A stretch of 64,000 nucleotides of DNA, from assembly GCA_036490715.1 (NCBI GenBank), contig DASXDL010000030.1, forward strand, positions 144,556 through 208,555, written 5' to 3'. The notes below the pieces were generated by a model that was not told where the DNA came from, did no database searches, and saw only the letters and a list, made by a program, of their open reading frames with translations. Shown here in pieces: positions 26,175 to 34,718 of the stretch (position 1 is its first letter; the number at the start of each line of letters is the position of its first letter). The stretch comes from FEN-1191 sp036490715 (GTDB taxonomy: Bacteria; Pseudomonadota; Gammaproteobacteria; Steroidobacterales; Steroidobacteraceae). The position numbers and the translations under genes are program-made.

Positions 26175-27603
26175 GTTCGCGCTCGTGTGCCTGCTGGCGG
26201 CGCTCGCGGGCTGCGAAGTCGGGCGCAACTATCACCGGCCCGACACGGCGGTGGACCCACACTTCAGCGGCGCGCAGCAGCCGGGCTTCAGTGAGAACGA
26301 TGCGGTCGAGACGTACTGGACCGGATTCAACGACGAGATTCTCGACGCGCTGATCAGCGATGCGGTCGCCCACAACAATGATCTGGCGGCGGCCGCGGCC
26401 AATCTGCGCGCGGCGCGGGCCGTTCGGCGGCTGGCGGGATTTGATCTGTTCCCAACCGTGACCTTCGCCGGGGGCTACAGCCATAACCTTGACGCGCAGG
26501 AGCAGCTGCCGGGCGTCGATCAGCACGATCGGCAATTCGACGAGGCTGATGCCGGCTTCCAGGGCTTGTGGGAACTCGACCTGTTCGGCCGCGTGCGCCG
26601 CAACGTCGAGGCGGCGCGCGCCGATGTCGGTGTCGCCCAGGCGAGCCTGCAGGACGCCCGGGTCAGCGTCATCGCCGAGGTGGCGCGCGACTACTTCGTG
26701 CTGCGCGGCTTGCAGGACCAGCTCGATCTCACGCGCCGCAACGCCGACAGTGAGCAGTCATCGCTGCAACTGACCCGAGTACGCCTGGAGGCGGGCCGTG
26801 GTAATGAACTCGACACCTCGCGCGCCGAGGCCCAGTGGCAGACCACGCTGGCCTCGATTCCGTCGCTGGAGGCCGAGATTGCCACCACCATCTACCGCTT
26901 GAGCGTGCTAACCGGGCGCCAGCCAGCCGCGCTGAGTGTCAGGCTCGCACCGGCGCCGACGCCCGATCTGCCGGCGCTCAACTCGATCGGTACGCCGGAG
27001 CAGTTGCTGCGCCGACGACCGGATATCCGCGTGGCAGAAAGGCGTCTGGCCGGGGCCACGGCGCGCATCGGCGTCGCCGCCGGTGATCTTTTTCCCAAGG
27101 TGACCTTGCTCGGTAGCATCGGCTATCTGGCACCGACCTTCGGCGAGTTCGGTCAGACCGAATCACAGTTCTACAGTGCCGGCCCAAGCATCACCTGGGC
27201 CGCATTCGATCTGGGCCGGGTGCGCGCGCGCATCGTGTCGGCACAAGCGCAGACCGACGCCGCGCTGGCGAACTATCAGGCCGCCGTGCTGAATGCCCTC
27301 GAGGACACCGAAGGGGCGCTGGTCAGTTATGGCCGCTCGCAGGTGCGTCGGGACGCGCTGCAGCTGGCGGCAACCGCCAGCGACAAGGCCGCGGACCTGG
27401 CACGGCGGCGATTCGAAGGCGGCCTCATCGATTTCCTCGAGGTGCTCGACGCCGAGCGCACTGCGCTGTCCGCCGATCTGCTGCTGTCGCAAAGCCGTAC
27501 CGATGCCGCGACCTCTCTGATCGCGGTGTACAAGGCACTGGGCGCGGGCTTTAGTGTCGAACCGGACAAAGTCAGCGCGGTCGCGACCGCGCCGCAGAAA
27601 TAG
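26167..27603 (+). CDS. outer-membrane efflux lipoprotein (NodT/OprM family)
   Basis: A 478-residue TolC-like channel. Signal peptide MRKFALVCLLAALAGC ends in a lipobox; then EVGRNYHRPDTAVDPHF, typical of NodT-family starts. Two pseudo-repeats carry the helical tunnel segments (LVAHNNDLAAAAANLRAARA early; NYQAAVLNALEDTEGALVSYGRSQ late), with the conserved LLRRRPDIRVAERRLAGATARIGVAAGDLFPKV between. It overlaps the pump gene by 8 nt. Confidence 0.94.
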   Translation: MRKFALVCLLAALAGCEVGRNYHRPDTAVDPHFSGAQQPGFSENDAVETYWTGFNDEILDALISDAVAHNNDLAAAAANLRAARAVRRLAGFDLFPTVTFAGGYSHNLDAQEQLPGVDQHDRQFDEADAGFQGLWELDLFGRVRRNVEAARADVGVAQASLQDARVSVIAEVARDYFVLRGLQDQLDLTRRNADSEQSSLQLTRVRLEAGRGNELDTSRAEAQWQTTLASIPSLEAEIATTIYRLSVLTGRQPAALSVRLAPAPTPDLPALNSIGTPEQLLRRRPDIRVAERRLAGATARIGVAAGDLFPKVTLLGSIGYLAPTFGEFGQTESQFYSAGPSITWAAFDLGRVRARIVSAQAQTDAALANYQAAVLNALEDTEGALVSYGRSQVRRDALQLAATASDKAADLARRRFEGGLIDFLEVLDAERTALSADLLLSQSRTDAATSLIAVYKALGAGFSVEPDKVSAVATAPQK

Positions 27604-27618
27604 CGTTTGGGGGCTCCG

Positions 27619-29022
27619 ATGCGCATCGCCATTTGTCTGCTGGTTGCCAGTCTGGGTTCGGGTGTCAGTGTGGCGGCCGACTTCGATGCCCCCTACCAGA
27701 GGCAGGCTCTCGAGCTGTTCCGACGCTCGATCGCGTTCAAGACCGAGATCGGCCAAGGCCAGGTGCCGTTGCTGGCCGCTTACCTTGCCGACCAGTTTCG
27801 TGCCGCCGGTTTCCCCGACGAGGACATCCACATCCTGCCGCTGGGGGAGACCGCCTCGCTGGTGGTGCGTTATCGCGGCAACGGCAGTGGTGGCCGCCCG
27901 ATCACCGCGATCGCGCATATGGATGTGGTCACGGCCAAGCCCGAGGACTGGCAGCGCGATCCGTTCACGCTGGTCGAGCAGGGCGGGTATTTTTTTGGCC
28001 GCGGCAGCGTTGACGTCAAGTGCGGCCTGGTGGCACTGACCAGCGCGTTCCTGCGCCTCAAAGCCGAAGGCTACGTGCCCGATCGCGACCTGATCCTGGC
28101 CTTCAGCGGCGATGAGGAGACCGCACAGGCGACCGCCGCCGACCTCGCGCAGCATCACCGCGAGCTGGTCGATGCCGAATTTGTCCTCAACAGCGACGCC
28201 GGCGGTGGAGCGCTCGATGAGAAGACCGGACGTCCGGTCCTGTACGGCATTGAGAACTCCGAAAAGTCCTATGCCAGCTTCGAGCTCACGGTGCGCAATC
28301 CCGGCGGACACAGCTCGCTGCCGCGCGCCGACAACGCCATCTACGAGCTTGCTGACAATCTGCAGGAAATCCGCCATCTGCAATTCCCGGTCATGTGGAC
28401 CGCCGAGACGCGCGAGTGGTTTCGCGTCATGGCCGGCCAGACCAGCGATCCGAAGCTAAGCGCGGCGATGCGCCGCTTCGCTGCCAACCCGCGCGACCCA
28501 CAGGCCGACCGCGTGCTGGCGGCCGAGCCGAGCCTGGTCGGCCGCACCCGCACCACCTGCGTGCCAACGCTGCTGCGCGGCGGCCATGCGGACAATGCCT
28601 TGCCGCAGTCGGCGACCGCGACCATCAACTGCCGCATCTTTCCCGGGGTCGAGCCCGCCAGCGTGCAGGCCGCGCTGCAAAATCGAGTGGGACCTAAGGC
28701 CGAAGTCCGCCCGACCTCGGCGCCCGTGTATGTGAGTGGGCCCTCGCCGATGCGCCCGGATCTGTTGCAGGCCGTCACGCAGGTGCTGCATAGCCTGCAC
28801 GACGACGTGCCGATCGTTCCTCAACAGGAGTCGGGCGCCAGTGACTGCGTGATCTTCCGCGCCGCCGGCATTGCCTGCTACGGCACCAGCGAGACATTCA
28901 TCAAGGATAGCGATGACTTCGCTCACGGGCTCAATGAGCGCGTGCCGGTGGCGTCTTTCTACCAGGGCCTGGATTTCTGGTACCAGCTGTTCAAGGATCT
29001 GAGCTCCCCCGCTACTCACTAA
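27619..29022 (+). CDS. exported M20/M25/M40 family metallopeptidase
   Basis: A 467-residue zinc peptidase. ATG 27619 gives a signal peptide (MRIAICLLVASLGSGVSVAADF), so it is probably periplasmic. Catalytic motifs are AIAHMDVV (metal His and catalytic Asp), FGRGSVDVKCGLVALTSAF (bridging Asp), FSGDEETA (catalytic Glu pair) and NSDAGGGA, with a lid-domain histidine in GGHSSLPRADNAIYEL. It follows the efflux operon by 15 bp and may be co-transcribed. It belongs to the same superfamily as ArgE, but export makes a role as arginine deacylase unlikely. Confidence 0.92.
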   Translation: MRIAICLLVASLGSGVSVAADFDAPYQRQALELFRRSIAFKTEIGQGQVPLLAAYLADQFRAAGFPDEDIHILPLGETASLVVRYRGNGSGGRPITAIAHMDVVTAKPEDWQRDPFTLVEQGGYFFGRGSVDVKCGLVALTSAFLRLKAEGYVPDRDLILAFSGDEETAQATAADLAQHHRELVDAEFVLNSDAGGGALDEKTGRPVLYGIENSEKSYASFELTVRNPGGHSSLPRADNAIYELADNLQEIRHLQFPVMWTAETREWFRVMAGQTSDPKLSAAMRRFAANPRDPQADRVLAAEPSLVGRTRTTCVPTLLRGGHADNALPQSATATINCRIFPGVEPASVQAALQNRVGPKAEVRPTSAPVYVSGPSPMRPDLLQAVTQVLHSLHDDVPIVPQQESGASDCVIFRAAGIACYGTSETFIKDSDDFAHGLNERVPVASFYQGLDFWYQLFKDLSSPATH

Positions 29023-29052
29023 AGCCGCCGGCACGCAGATCGACCCAGTCGG

Positions 29053-30747
29053 ATGGAACCCGTGAAAGAATCAAAGCAGCAGGCCGCTCTGCAAGCCGCA
29101 GCGATGCCATCAGCGATCAGCATGGATGGAACCCTCATTCGCCAGGCGATCCTGGGCGAAGTGGCGCTGCAATCCGACATGGCGCTGCAGATCGACAGCC
29201 ACGGCGTGCGCCTCAGCGATGCAACCGTCGAGGGCGGCCTTGATCTGACGGCAGTCGCCTACGATCGGCCGATCCTGTTCGAGCGCTGCACGTTCCTGGG
29301 CGCGATCATGCTGACGCGCTCCAAGCTCGATTCCTTCTCGCTGAAGGACTGCCGCATGTTGTGCGTCGATGCACGCGGCGCCGAGATCCATGGTGATCTG
29401 ACCATCAGCGGCGGCTCGCTCGAGAATCCCGGGCAGTTCGCTTTCAATGGCCATTCGATGTCGGTGAACGGATCGGTATTGTTCGTCGACGACCTGGATG
29501 CCGCCGGTGCGGTGAGCCTCGCGTGGGCGCAGATCGGCCGACGCGTGGTTTGCAACGGCACGTTTCGCAACCCGCCGCAGCAGGTAACGGCGCTGAACTG
29601 GTTTGAGCCCATTCACTGTGCGATCAACGGCTTTGGCGTGCGGATCGGCAAATCACTGAGCTTCAATTCTCATATGCACGCGGCCGGCAGCTTCCGTGCC
29701 GAAGGCTTCGTCGTCTTTGCCAACGCAACGATTACGGACGGCATCTACTTTATCGGCGGTTCGATCACCGCCGGCCACGCAGCGGCACAGACAACGGCTG
29801 TTCAATCCAGCGGCGACTCGGCCACGCGCTACGTCATCAAGGCAGGCGCAGGTCTTTCGCTGCACAACGTGCAGATGGGCGAGCTGGTACTGTCGGGCAT
29901 CGAGCGATTCGAAGGCTTGCTGTCGCTGCGGGCGGCGGTCATTCGCACCATTGCTGATGATGCAACCTTCTGGCGCGATCCTGTAACAGGTCTGGCGCGA
30001 TCCGGAATGGCTATCGAACTGGACGGCTGCACCTATCGGGCCTTTACCCACAACATGGTATCGGCGACGCCGGTGGACTGGCGGGTGCGGCTGCAGTGGC
30101 TCAAGGCGCAGATCCCGCAGCATCTGAGCACCGAGTTTCGTTCGCAGCCGTTCACCCAGTGCGCCGAGGTGCTGCGCAAGATGGGCGATGACCACGGCGC
30201 GCGCATGATTTTGTTTGAACGCGAGCGACTGCGACTGCAGTCGGGCGATGCTCGGCTGTGGGACCGAATTGTCGGGCGCGCGTTCGGCGTGGTCGCGGGT
30301 CATGGCTACAAGAACTACTACGCGCTGTATTGGGCACTGGGTATTTGGCTCGCCGGGGCCGCGGTGTTTGGCATCGCCAATCGGCTGGGCGAGATGCGCC
30401 CGGCGTCCGAGCACGTGATCGTCGATGAGACTTACCAGCGCACCGGGAGAGTTCCCAGCGACTATGAGCCATTGAAAGCCGTACTGTTCTCTGCCGATGT
30501 GCTGCTGCCAATCGTCGATTTCAGCCAAAAGCGCTTCTGGCTGCCGCGCGACGCCGGTGAGCGCGCGCCAGATGCCGCGCGGGCATTTCCGAGCCAGCCG
30601 GAATGGCTGACGGGCTCGCTCAACTGGTTATTCGCCGGCTGGTTCCCGAAGCTCTACTACTACTTCGAGATCGCCATGGGCTGGGTACTGGCCTCGATCG
30701 CGGTGGCCGGCTTTTCCGGCCATCTGGCTCGCAAGGGCGAAGAGTAG
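29053..30747 (+). CDS. membrane-anchored protein with beta-helix (pentapeptide-like) N-terminal domain
   Basis: A 564-residue protein of unknown function. Residues about 35-310 consist of irregular repeats of the type LDLTAV...ILFERCTFLGAIMLTRSKLDSFSLKDCRM, alternating hydrophobic and small residues every few positions, as in pentapeptide or bactofilin-like right-handed beta-helices. After a mixed region (DWRVRLQWLKAQIPQHLSTEF) there are two membrane helices, near ALYWALGIWLAGAAVFGIAN and YYYFEIAMGWVLASIAVAGFSG, separated by an extracytoplasmic loop. Proteins of this layout are sometimes labelled membrane-associated oxidoreductase, but no redox motif is visible here. Start chosen at ATG 29053; MPSAISMDG further in is an alternative. 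Confidence 0.7.
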   Translation: MEPVKESKQQAALQAAAMPSAISMDGTLIRQAILGEVALQSDMALQIDSHGVRLSDATVEGGLDLTAVAYDRPILFERCTFLGAIMLTRSKLDSFSLKDCRMLCVDARGAEIHGDLTISGGSLENPGQFAFNGHSMSVNGSVLFVDDLDAAGAVSLAWAQIGRRVVCNGTFRNPPQQVTALNWFEPIHCAINGFGVRIGKSLSFNSHMHAAGSFRAEGFVVFANATITDGIYFIGGSITAGHAAAQTTAVQSSGDSATRYVIKAGAGLSLHNVQMGELVLSGIERFEGLLSLRAAVIRTIADDATFWRDPVTGLARSGMAIELDGCTYRAFTHNMVSATPVDWRVRLQWLKAQIPQHLSTEFRSQPFTQCAEVLRKMGDDHGARMILFERERLRLQSGDARLWDRIVGRAFGVVAGHGYKNYYALYWALGIWLAGAAVFGIANRLGEMRPASEHVIVDETYQRTGRVPSDYEPLKAVLFSADVLLPIVDFSQKRFWLPRDAGERAPDAARAFPSQPEWLTGSLNWLFAGWFPKLYYYFEIAMGWVLASIAVAGFSGHLARKGEE

Positions 30748-30754
30748 GCCGTGC

Positions 30755-30925
30755 CTAAGGCGGCCAATCAGCTGCTGCGCCGCTAGCTGCGCAACTCTGA
30801 GGCGTGCTCCCGGAGAGCGCAGCCGCCATCGAATAGGGCTGCACAGTTCCATCACGCGCCAGATGGATGCCATTGTCCCGCAGGTCTAGAGCGGCTCGCC
30901 GTTGGCGATGAATCACGGACTCCAT
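30755..30925 (-). CDS. possible 56-residue small protein downstream of DinB gene
   Basis: A short frame starting MESVIHRQRRAALDLRDNGI, with a good ribosome-binding site (GGAGGG about 8 nt upstream), immediately after the DinB-family gene on the same strand. The product (ending CAASGAAADWPP) matches nothing I recognise. It could be a genuine small protein or the remnant of a longer, decayed gene, as the intergenic stretch otherwise holds nothing. Confidence 0.35.
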   Translation of the reverse strand: MESVIHRQRRAALDLRDNGIHLARDGTVQPYSMAAALSGSTPQSCAASGAAADWPP

Positions 30926-30946
30926 GGTTTACTTCCCTCCATCGCG

Positions 30947-31480
30947 TCAGATAATTGCCGCAACGGGGTGCGCGTGCACGCGGCATCCCCGCCCTCTCGT
31001 CGACGCCTCTGCCTCATGCAGATAGATCGCCAAACCGTCCCTTGGCGGTCGGGCCGCGTTCAACAGCATGACTGCGCTGATCTGTCCGCGATGACCTACG
31101 CCGTGAGTGATCACATGCATGAGCATCTCCTCCCGGGACATACGTCCAGGGGTGCCGTCCGTGAAGGTGAAGTCGATGCGTTCCGCCAGCTGCTCGCGAT
31201 CGAGCACCGACACGTAATCGATATATTCACGATCGCTTTTCCTGATATCCGCGGACAGATCCTCCAGCATCGGCAACTCGCTTGGATTGGCCGATGTGTA
31301 CCCGTGAGTCTTGCGCCGCACGTGCGCGGCGAAGATCCGGTCGACGACATGGCTGTGGCTCAAGGCCTTGATGGCCAATCCAGTGATGAGGGAATCGCTG
31401 TCAAGCGTGGCCAGAGCAATCAATAACTCGTCGTTCGCCCACGCTTTGTATCCGAACAGGCGTTGCAATGTGTCGTACAT
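30947..31480 (-). CDS. DinB family (DUF664-like) metal-binding protein
   Basis: A 177-residue four-helix-bundle protein. The start MYDTLQRLFGYKAWANDELL is typical of DinB/YfiT-like proteins. The three metal-ligand histidines appear in ALSHSHVVDRIFAAH and HVITHGVGHRGQISAVML. Members act as thiol-dependent S-transferases or remain uncharacterised. The last 25 residues (HEAEASTRGRGCRVHAHPVAAII) extend past the usual end of the family. It is divergent from a TetR gene, which may regulate it. Confidence 0.88.
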   Translation of the reverse strand: MYDTLQRLFGYKAWANDELLIALATLDSDSLITGLAIKALSHSHVVDRIFAAHVRRKTHGYTSANPSELPMLEDLSADIRKSDREYIDYVSVLDREQLAERIDFTFTDGTPGRMSREEMLMHVITHGVGHRGQISAVMLLNAARPPRDGLAIYLHEAEASTRGRGCRVHAHPVAAII

Positions 31481-31602
31481 CTCGTGATCTCCTGAAGATT
31501 CGTCGCATCGCGTGTTGCGCGAAGCATCATCCGTCGTTTCCTCTGCCCGTAGAATATGAGCTATTATTCGCTTTTAGTACTCGCTTTGAGGGGCGCCTGG
31601 CA
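31481..31602. promoter_or_regulatory. divergent promoter region between DinB and TetR genes
   Basis: A 122-bp gap, A/T-richer near AATATGAGCTATTATTCGCTTTTAG (31552-31576) than its surroundings. That segment carries a loose dyad (AATA...TATT) and would be the natural place for a TetR operator and the two promoters. No exact consensus is claimed. Confidence 0.35.
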
Positions 31603-32229
31603 ATGGTGCGCAGACAGCTCACAAAACCCAGGAAAGCCGCCACTCAGGAGCGATCGCGCGCAACTGTCGACGCCTTGGTGGAAGCGACTGCTCGCATTCT
31701 CGTCAGGGAAGGCTTCGACAAGGCCAGCACCAACCGCATCGCCGAAGTGGCTGGGGTGAGCGTCGGCTCGCTGTATCAGTATTTTCCCGGCAAGGAGGCC
31801 CTTGTGGCTGCCGTCATCGAGCGTCACCAGCAGGAGGTCATGCAAACGGTCCGGGGTGAGCTGGCGGAGGCTCTGGCCGAGCCGGTCGACAAGGCGGTGC
31901 GCAAGCTTGTCGCGGTCGCGGTAAAGGCACACCGTGTCGACCCCAGGCTGCATCGTGTGCTTGCGGAGCAGGTTCCCCGTGTGGGCAAGCTGGAGAAGGT
32001 GGAGACATTCAATCGTGAGAACTACACCCTGTTCCGCACCTACTTAGAGAGCCACCGGGACGAACTGTATGTCGGTGACCTGGACCTCGCATCATTTGTA
32101 TGCGTGACCGCCATCGAGGCGTTGACGCACAACGCAGTGCTGCACTATTCCGGGACGCTTTCGGAGGAAATGATGGAAGCGTTAATCGACGAGGGCGCGC
32201 GTCTGGTAACCGGATATCTGAGGGGATGA
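31603..32229 (+). CDS. TetR/AcrR family transcriptional regulator
   Basis: A 208-residue regulator starting at ATG 31603 (MVRRQLTKPRKAATQERSRA). The N-terminal helix-turn-helix is complete: DALVEATARILVREGFDKASTNRIAEVAGVSVGSLYQYFPGKEALVAAV. The C-terminal ligand domain resembles TetR_C-type regulators with a conserved VDPRLHRVLAEQVPR. It lies divergent from the DinB gene, its likely target. Frame intact. Confidence 0.92.
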   Translation: MVRRQLTKPRKAATQERSRATVDALVEATARILVREGFDKASTNRIAEVAGVSVGSLYQYFPGKEALVAAVIERHQQEVMQTVRGELAEALAEPVDKAVRKLVAVAVKAHRVDPRLHRVLAEQVPRVGKLEKVETFNRENYTLFRTYLESHRDELYVGDLDLASFVCVTAIEALTHNAVLHYSGTLSEEMMEALIDEGARLVTGYLRG

Positions 32230-32240
32230 TATGGGTTGAC

Positions 32241-32551
32241 TCATGAAAAGCCTCGCCCGTCGATCGGGACCTTGAGGCTGCGCATCGGATGTACTGGAAA
32301 AGCCCCAAGCGGCGTCCAGACCGACGCAGCAGTTTTGAGACAGCTCAACCGCGGAGAGAACCTCCCATGTGCCAGTATCTCGTGATCGATCAGCACGCGC
32401 AGGATCGCCTCCTTGTCGGTGAATCACTGGTAGAGCGTGCCGATGCTGGTGCCGGCTGTTGCGGCGATGGCGTTGGTGGTCAATGACAGGTACCTGTGCG
32501 CTCGATGAGCCGCATGGCCGCCTCTGATATGAGCCCGATCTTCTGAACCCG
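32241..32551 (-). pseudogene. decayed TetR-family regulator gene
   Basis: Reading leftward, the minus strand encodes the TetR helix 1 pattern LISEAAMRLIERTG, then after a frameshift LTTNAIAATAGTSIGTLYQ, then an in-frame TGA exactly where the family has tyrosine, then FTDKEAILRVLIDHE. The frame continues without further TetR similarity to a stop at 32241. One frameshift and one nonsense codon within 130 bp, and absence of the ligand domain, mark it as a pseudogene. Confidence 0.7.
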
Positions 32552-33005
32552 AGGCCAGCCGGGCTATTCCAAATTCTGCACCTGAAGGCGCAGTGCGCGT
32601 TGAGGACGTCGCGGTTGGCACGATGGTCCTGACAGCGAGCGGAGAAGCGCGCGGCGTGCGCTGGGTTGGACATCGCACTGTGAACTGTGCGCTCGCCCCG
32701 GGCCCGACCGGCGACGATCCGAATCTGCTTGCTTGAGGTCACCTACCAAGATCATGGCCCGCGGGACGGGCACCCGGCGCGACGGCTTTACGGCTGGCTC
32801 GGCCACTCCTCTACATCCCTTGACGCACTCGAGCTGCTGCATGCTCGTGGAATAGTGAAATCTCCTATCGCCGGGAATGACTCAGGCTGGCCGTCGGTTG
32901 GTCAGCCCGTGTCGACCGCGTCATTTGTGCAGGCGCGAATTTCCGGTGTCACGAGCCACCTTGGAACTCAGCGGCTGCCCGCCCCGATGGAGATGAGTCT
33001 TCTGC
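32552..33005. other. 454 bases with no recognised gene
   Basis: No frame here has a convincing start, codon pattern or family motif. It lies between two pseudogenes and probably is degenerate coding DNA. No transposase remnant or terminal repeat is visible. Confidence 0.4.
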
Positions 33006-33506
33006 TCACGCAGGGCCGCGCTCCAAAGCTGCCCGGTCAGCGCCATGCACGCCCGGTGGTCTGCAGACACTGCAGCGTGGCGCCCGCAGGGTCCAGCGGT
33101 CGGTCACCAGCACCGCACCGCAATCCCGGCAGCCACCCAGCAACAGCTCGTCGGCCCGTACCAGCGTGGTCAGCAGGAACACCGCGTGCTCGAAGGTGAT
33201 CAGACCCTCCGGGATCAGACCACGATAGGCCTCGTAGGCCTGGCACAGCAGCTCGCCACGCGCCAACGACGGCAGTGAGCGCGCCAGCTCCGGCGTCGGA
33301 TCGCTCGGCAAGGCACCAAGCAGGCGACACAGGCTGGCCAACAACGCCGCCTCCTGCCGCACCCGGCCGGTGCGCATGAAAAATGTCACCTGCTGCGGCG
33401 ACTTACCGCGATGGCGCACCACCTCGGTGCCCTGGGCATCGCTGAGGTAGGAACGGTACAGCTTGGTAATGTGTTCAGATTGTGGAAGTGCACTGGGGCT
33501 GCCCGG
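33006..33506 (-). pseudogene. N-terminally truncated flhC-like pseudogene
   Basis: The frame reads SEHITKLYRSYLSDAQGTEVVRHRGKSPQQVTFFMRT and continues close to the intact flhC-like gene at 34719-35324, including the zinc-site pattern CRDC, 15 residues, CSVC. The first ~38 residues (helices before the HTH) are missing: the frame is closed by TAA at 33507-33509 with no ATG after it. It appears to be a second, broken copy in direct orientation 1.7 kb from the intact gene. A GTG at 33422 could in principle start a 138-residue fragment. Confidence 0.7.
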
Positions 33507-33900
33507 TTAATCCCGGGAGCGTCGCTCTAAGAGGTCGGACCACGGTGCGACGTCTGCTGTCGTCCCCCGGAATTACCTTGGATCGAGCGGTAGTAAGTAC
33601 GCGGGGAAGACGTAGGTAGGGATGAACCTCGGCTGGAGTGGCGCGGCGCGTCTTTTCTACGAGTGCTCATCCAGCACGAGTCAGCTCTGCACTTTCAGAC
33701 AGAATTGTCCCTGACCCAGAAGGTCACAACACTCCTGCAAGCGACGCCTCAACAGGTTCAATCGAGCTTCCAATTGGTCCTTGATATCGGGCAAATGCGG
33801 CTGATTAGGGGACGGTGCAACAAGCCGCCCCGGGACCACTGCTCGTGCAGCCGTGTGGAAACTGCCATGCTGCGCGCCTGAGCGGTCGCGGGAGCAACAA
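33507..33900. other. 394 bases without a clear gene
   Basis: Nothing convincing is seen on the plus strand. On the minus strand, about 33681-33818, a 45-residue stretch (HLPDIKDQLEARLNLLRRRL onward to a stop) looks like the C-terminal coiled coil of a MerR-type regulator and may be a fragment of one; no DNA-binding part precedes it. Confidence 0.3.
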
Positions 33901-34680
33901 GTGTCACTCTTTTTGTCCGGATGCCCGCTTTGGCTGACGGCGATCCTGCTGCTCATCTTGCCCACTGTCGCCGCGACCGGCGCGCTGATACTAATCCGCG
34001 GCCACGTGGGCCTCGAGCGGCTGTCCACGAACAACGAGGTCGCGGGCTTCAAATTTGCGGTGGTGGGCGTCATCTATGCGGTACTGCTCGCATTCGCGGT
34101 CATCGTCGTGTGGGAGAGATTCAACCAGGCCGAGGTCGCCGTAGTAGAGGAGGCCGGCGCCGCCGCGAATGTTTACCGGCTGTGCAGCGGCAATGAGCCT
34201 GAAGCACTCGCTACTCGCGCCGCGCTGGGCAACTATCTGCGACTCGCGATCGCGCGGGACTGGCCTCAGATGGCGACCGAAAAGGAAAGCACCGATGTGA
34301 CTCGGGCGTTGGATGTGCTTTATGCGTCCGCACTGCGCTTGGCGCAGACCGATTCGCGACAGCCTGCCGTGGTAGTCGAGCTGCTCAATCAGGTCGACAC
34401 CATAACCAAGGCCCGCCGCAGCCGGCTGCACTTGGCGGCCGGCATCGTTCCGGGCGTGCTGTGGACGGCGCTGACCCTCGGGGGCATCCTGACGGTGGCT
34501 TTCACATTCTTCTTCGGTACCGAGAATTTGAATGCCCAACTCATGATGACCGGTGTGCTCACGATCATCGTGTTCCTTGGCCTGTTTGTGATCTTAGCTA
34601 TCGACCACCCTTTTACCGGTCCGGTGCATGTCGGCAGCGGCCCGCTGCAACACGTGCTCGAAGATTTTGCCGGCCGCTGA
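33901..34680 (+). CDS. DUF4239 (bestrophin-like) membrane protein
   Basis: A 259-residue protein with a GTG start at 33901 (MSLFLSGCPLWLTAILLLIL), preceded by GGGAG; an upstream ATG at 33853 lacks such a site. Four membrane segments are visible: two N-terminal (WLTAILLLILPTVAATGALILI and FAVVGVIYAVLLAFAVIVVW) and two C-terminal (GVLWTALTLGGILTVAFTFFF and MMTGVLTIIVFLGLFVILAI), with a soluble helical region between. The signature NEVAGFKFAVVGVIYAVLLAF...ERFNQAE marks DUF4239. The role is unknown; ion-channel-like folding is suggested for the family. It sits between the broken and intact flhC-like copies. Confidence 0.85.
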   Translation: MSLFLSGCPLWLTAILLLILPTVAATGALILIRGHVGLERLSTNNEVAGFKFAVVGVIYAVLLAFAVIVVWERFNQAEVAVVEEAGAAANVYRLCSGNEPEALATRAALGNYLRLAIARDWPQMATEKESTDVTRALDVLYASALRLAQTDSRQPAVVVELLNQVDTITKARRSRLHLAAGIVPGVLWTALTLGGILTVAFTFFFGTENLNAQLMMTGVLTIIVFLGLFVILAIDHPFTGPVHVGSGPLQHVLEDFAGR

Positions 34681-34718
34681 CCGGAATTAGGGCGGATCGG
34701 TCGTGCTTACTGATTCGA

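Noticed and set aside
25023..26228. 401-codon minus-strand frame under the RND pump gene
   Set aside because: Composition is Arg/Gln/His-rich without motifs; the RND protein on the other strand is complete.
27619..29022. M20 peptidase as the missing ArgE deacylase
   Set aside because: It has a signal peptide and lies in the efflux-gene context, so it should act outside the cytoplasm, away from arginine intermediates.
33006..33422. 138-codon frame starting at a GTG as an intact gene
   Set aside because: It lacks the N-terminal helices and half of the HTH present in the intact flhC-like copy, and similarity continues upstream of the GTG, so it is a fragment.
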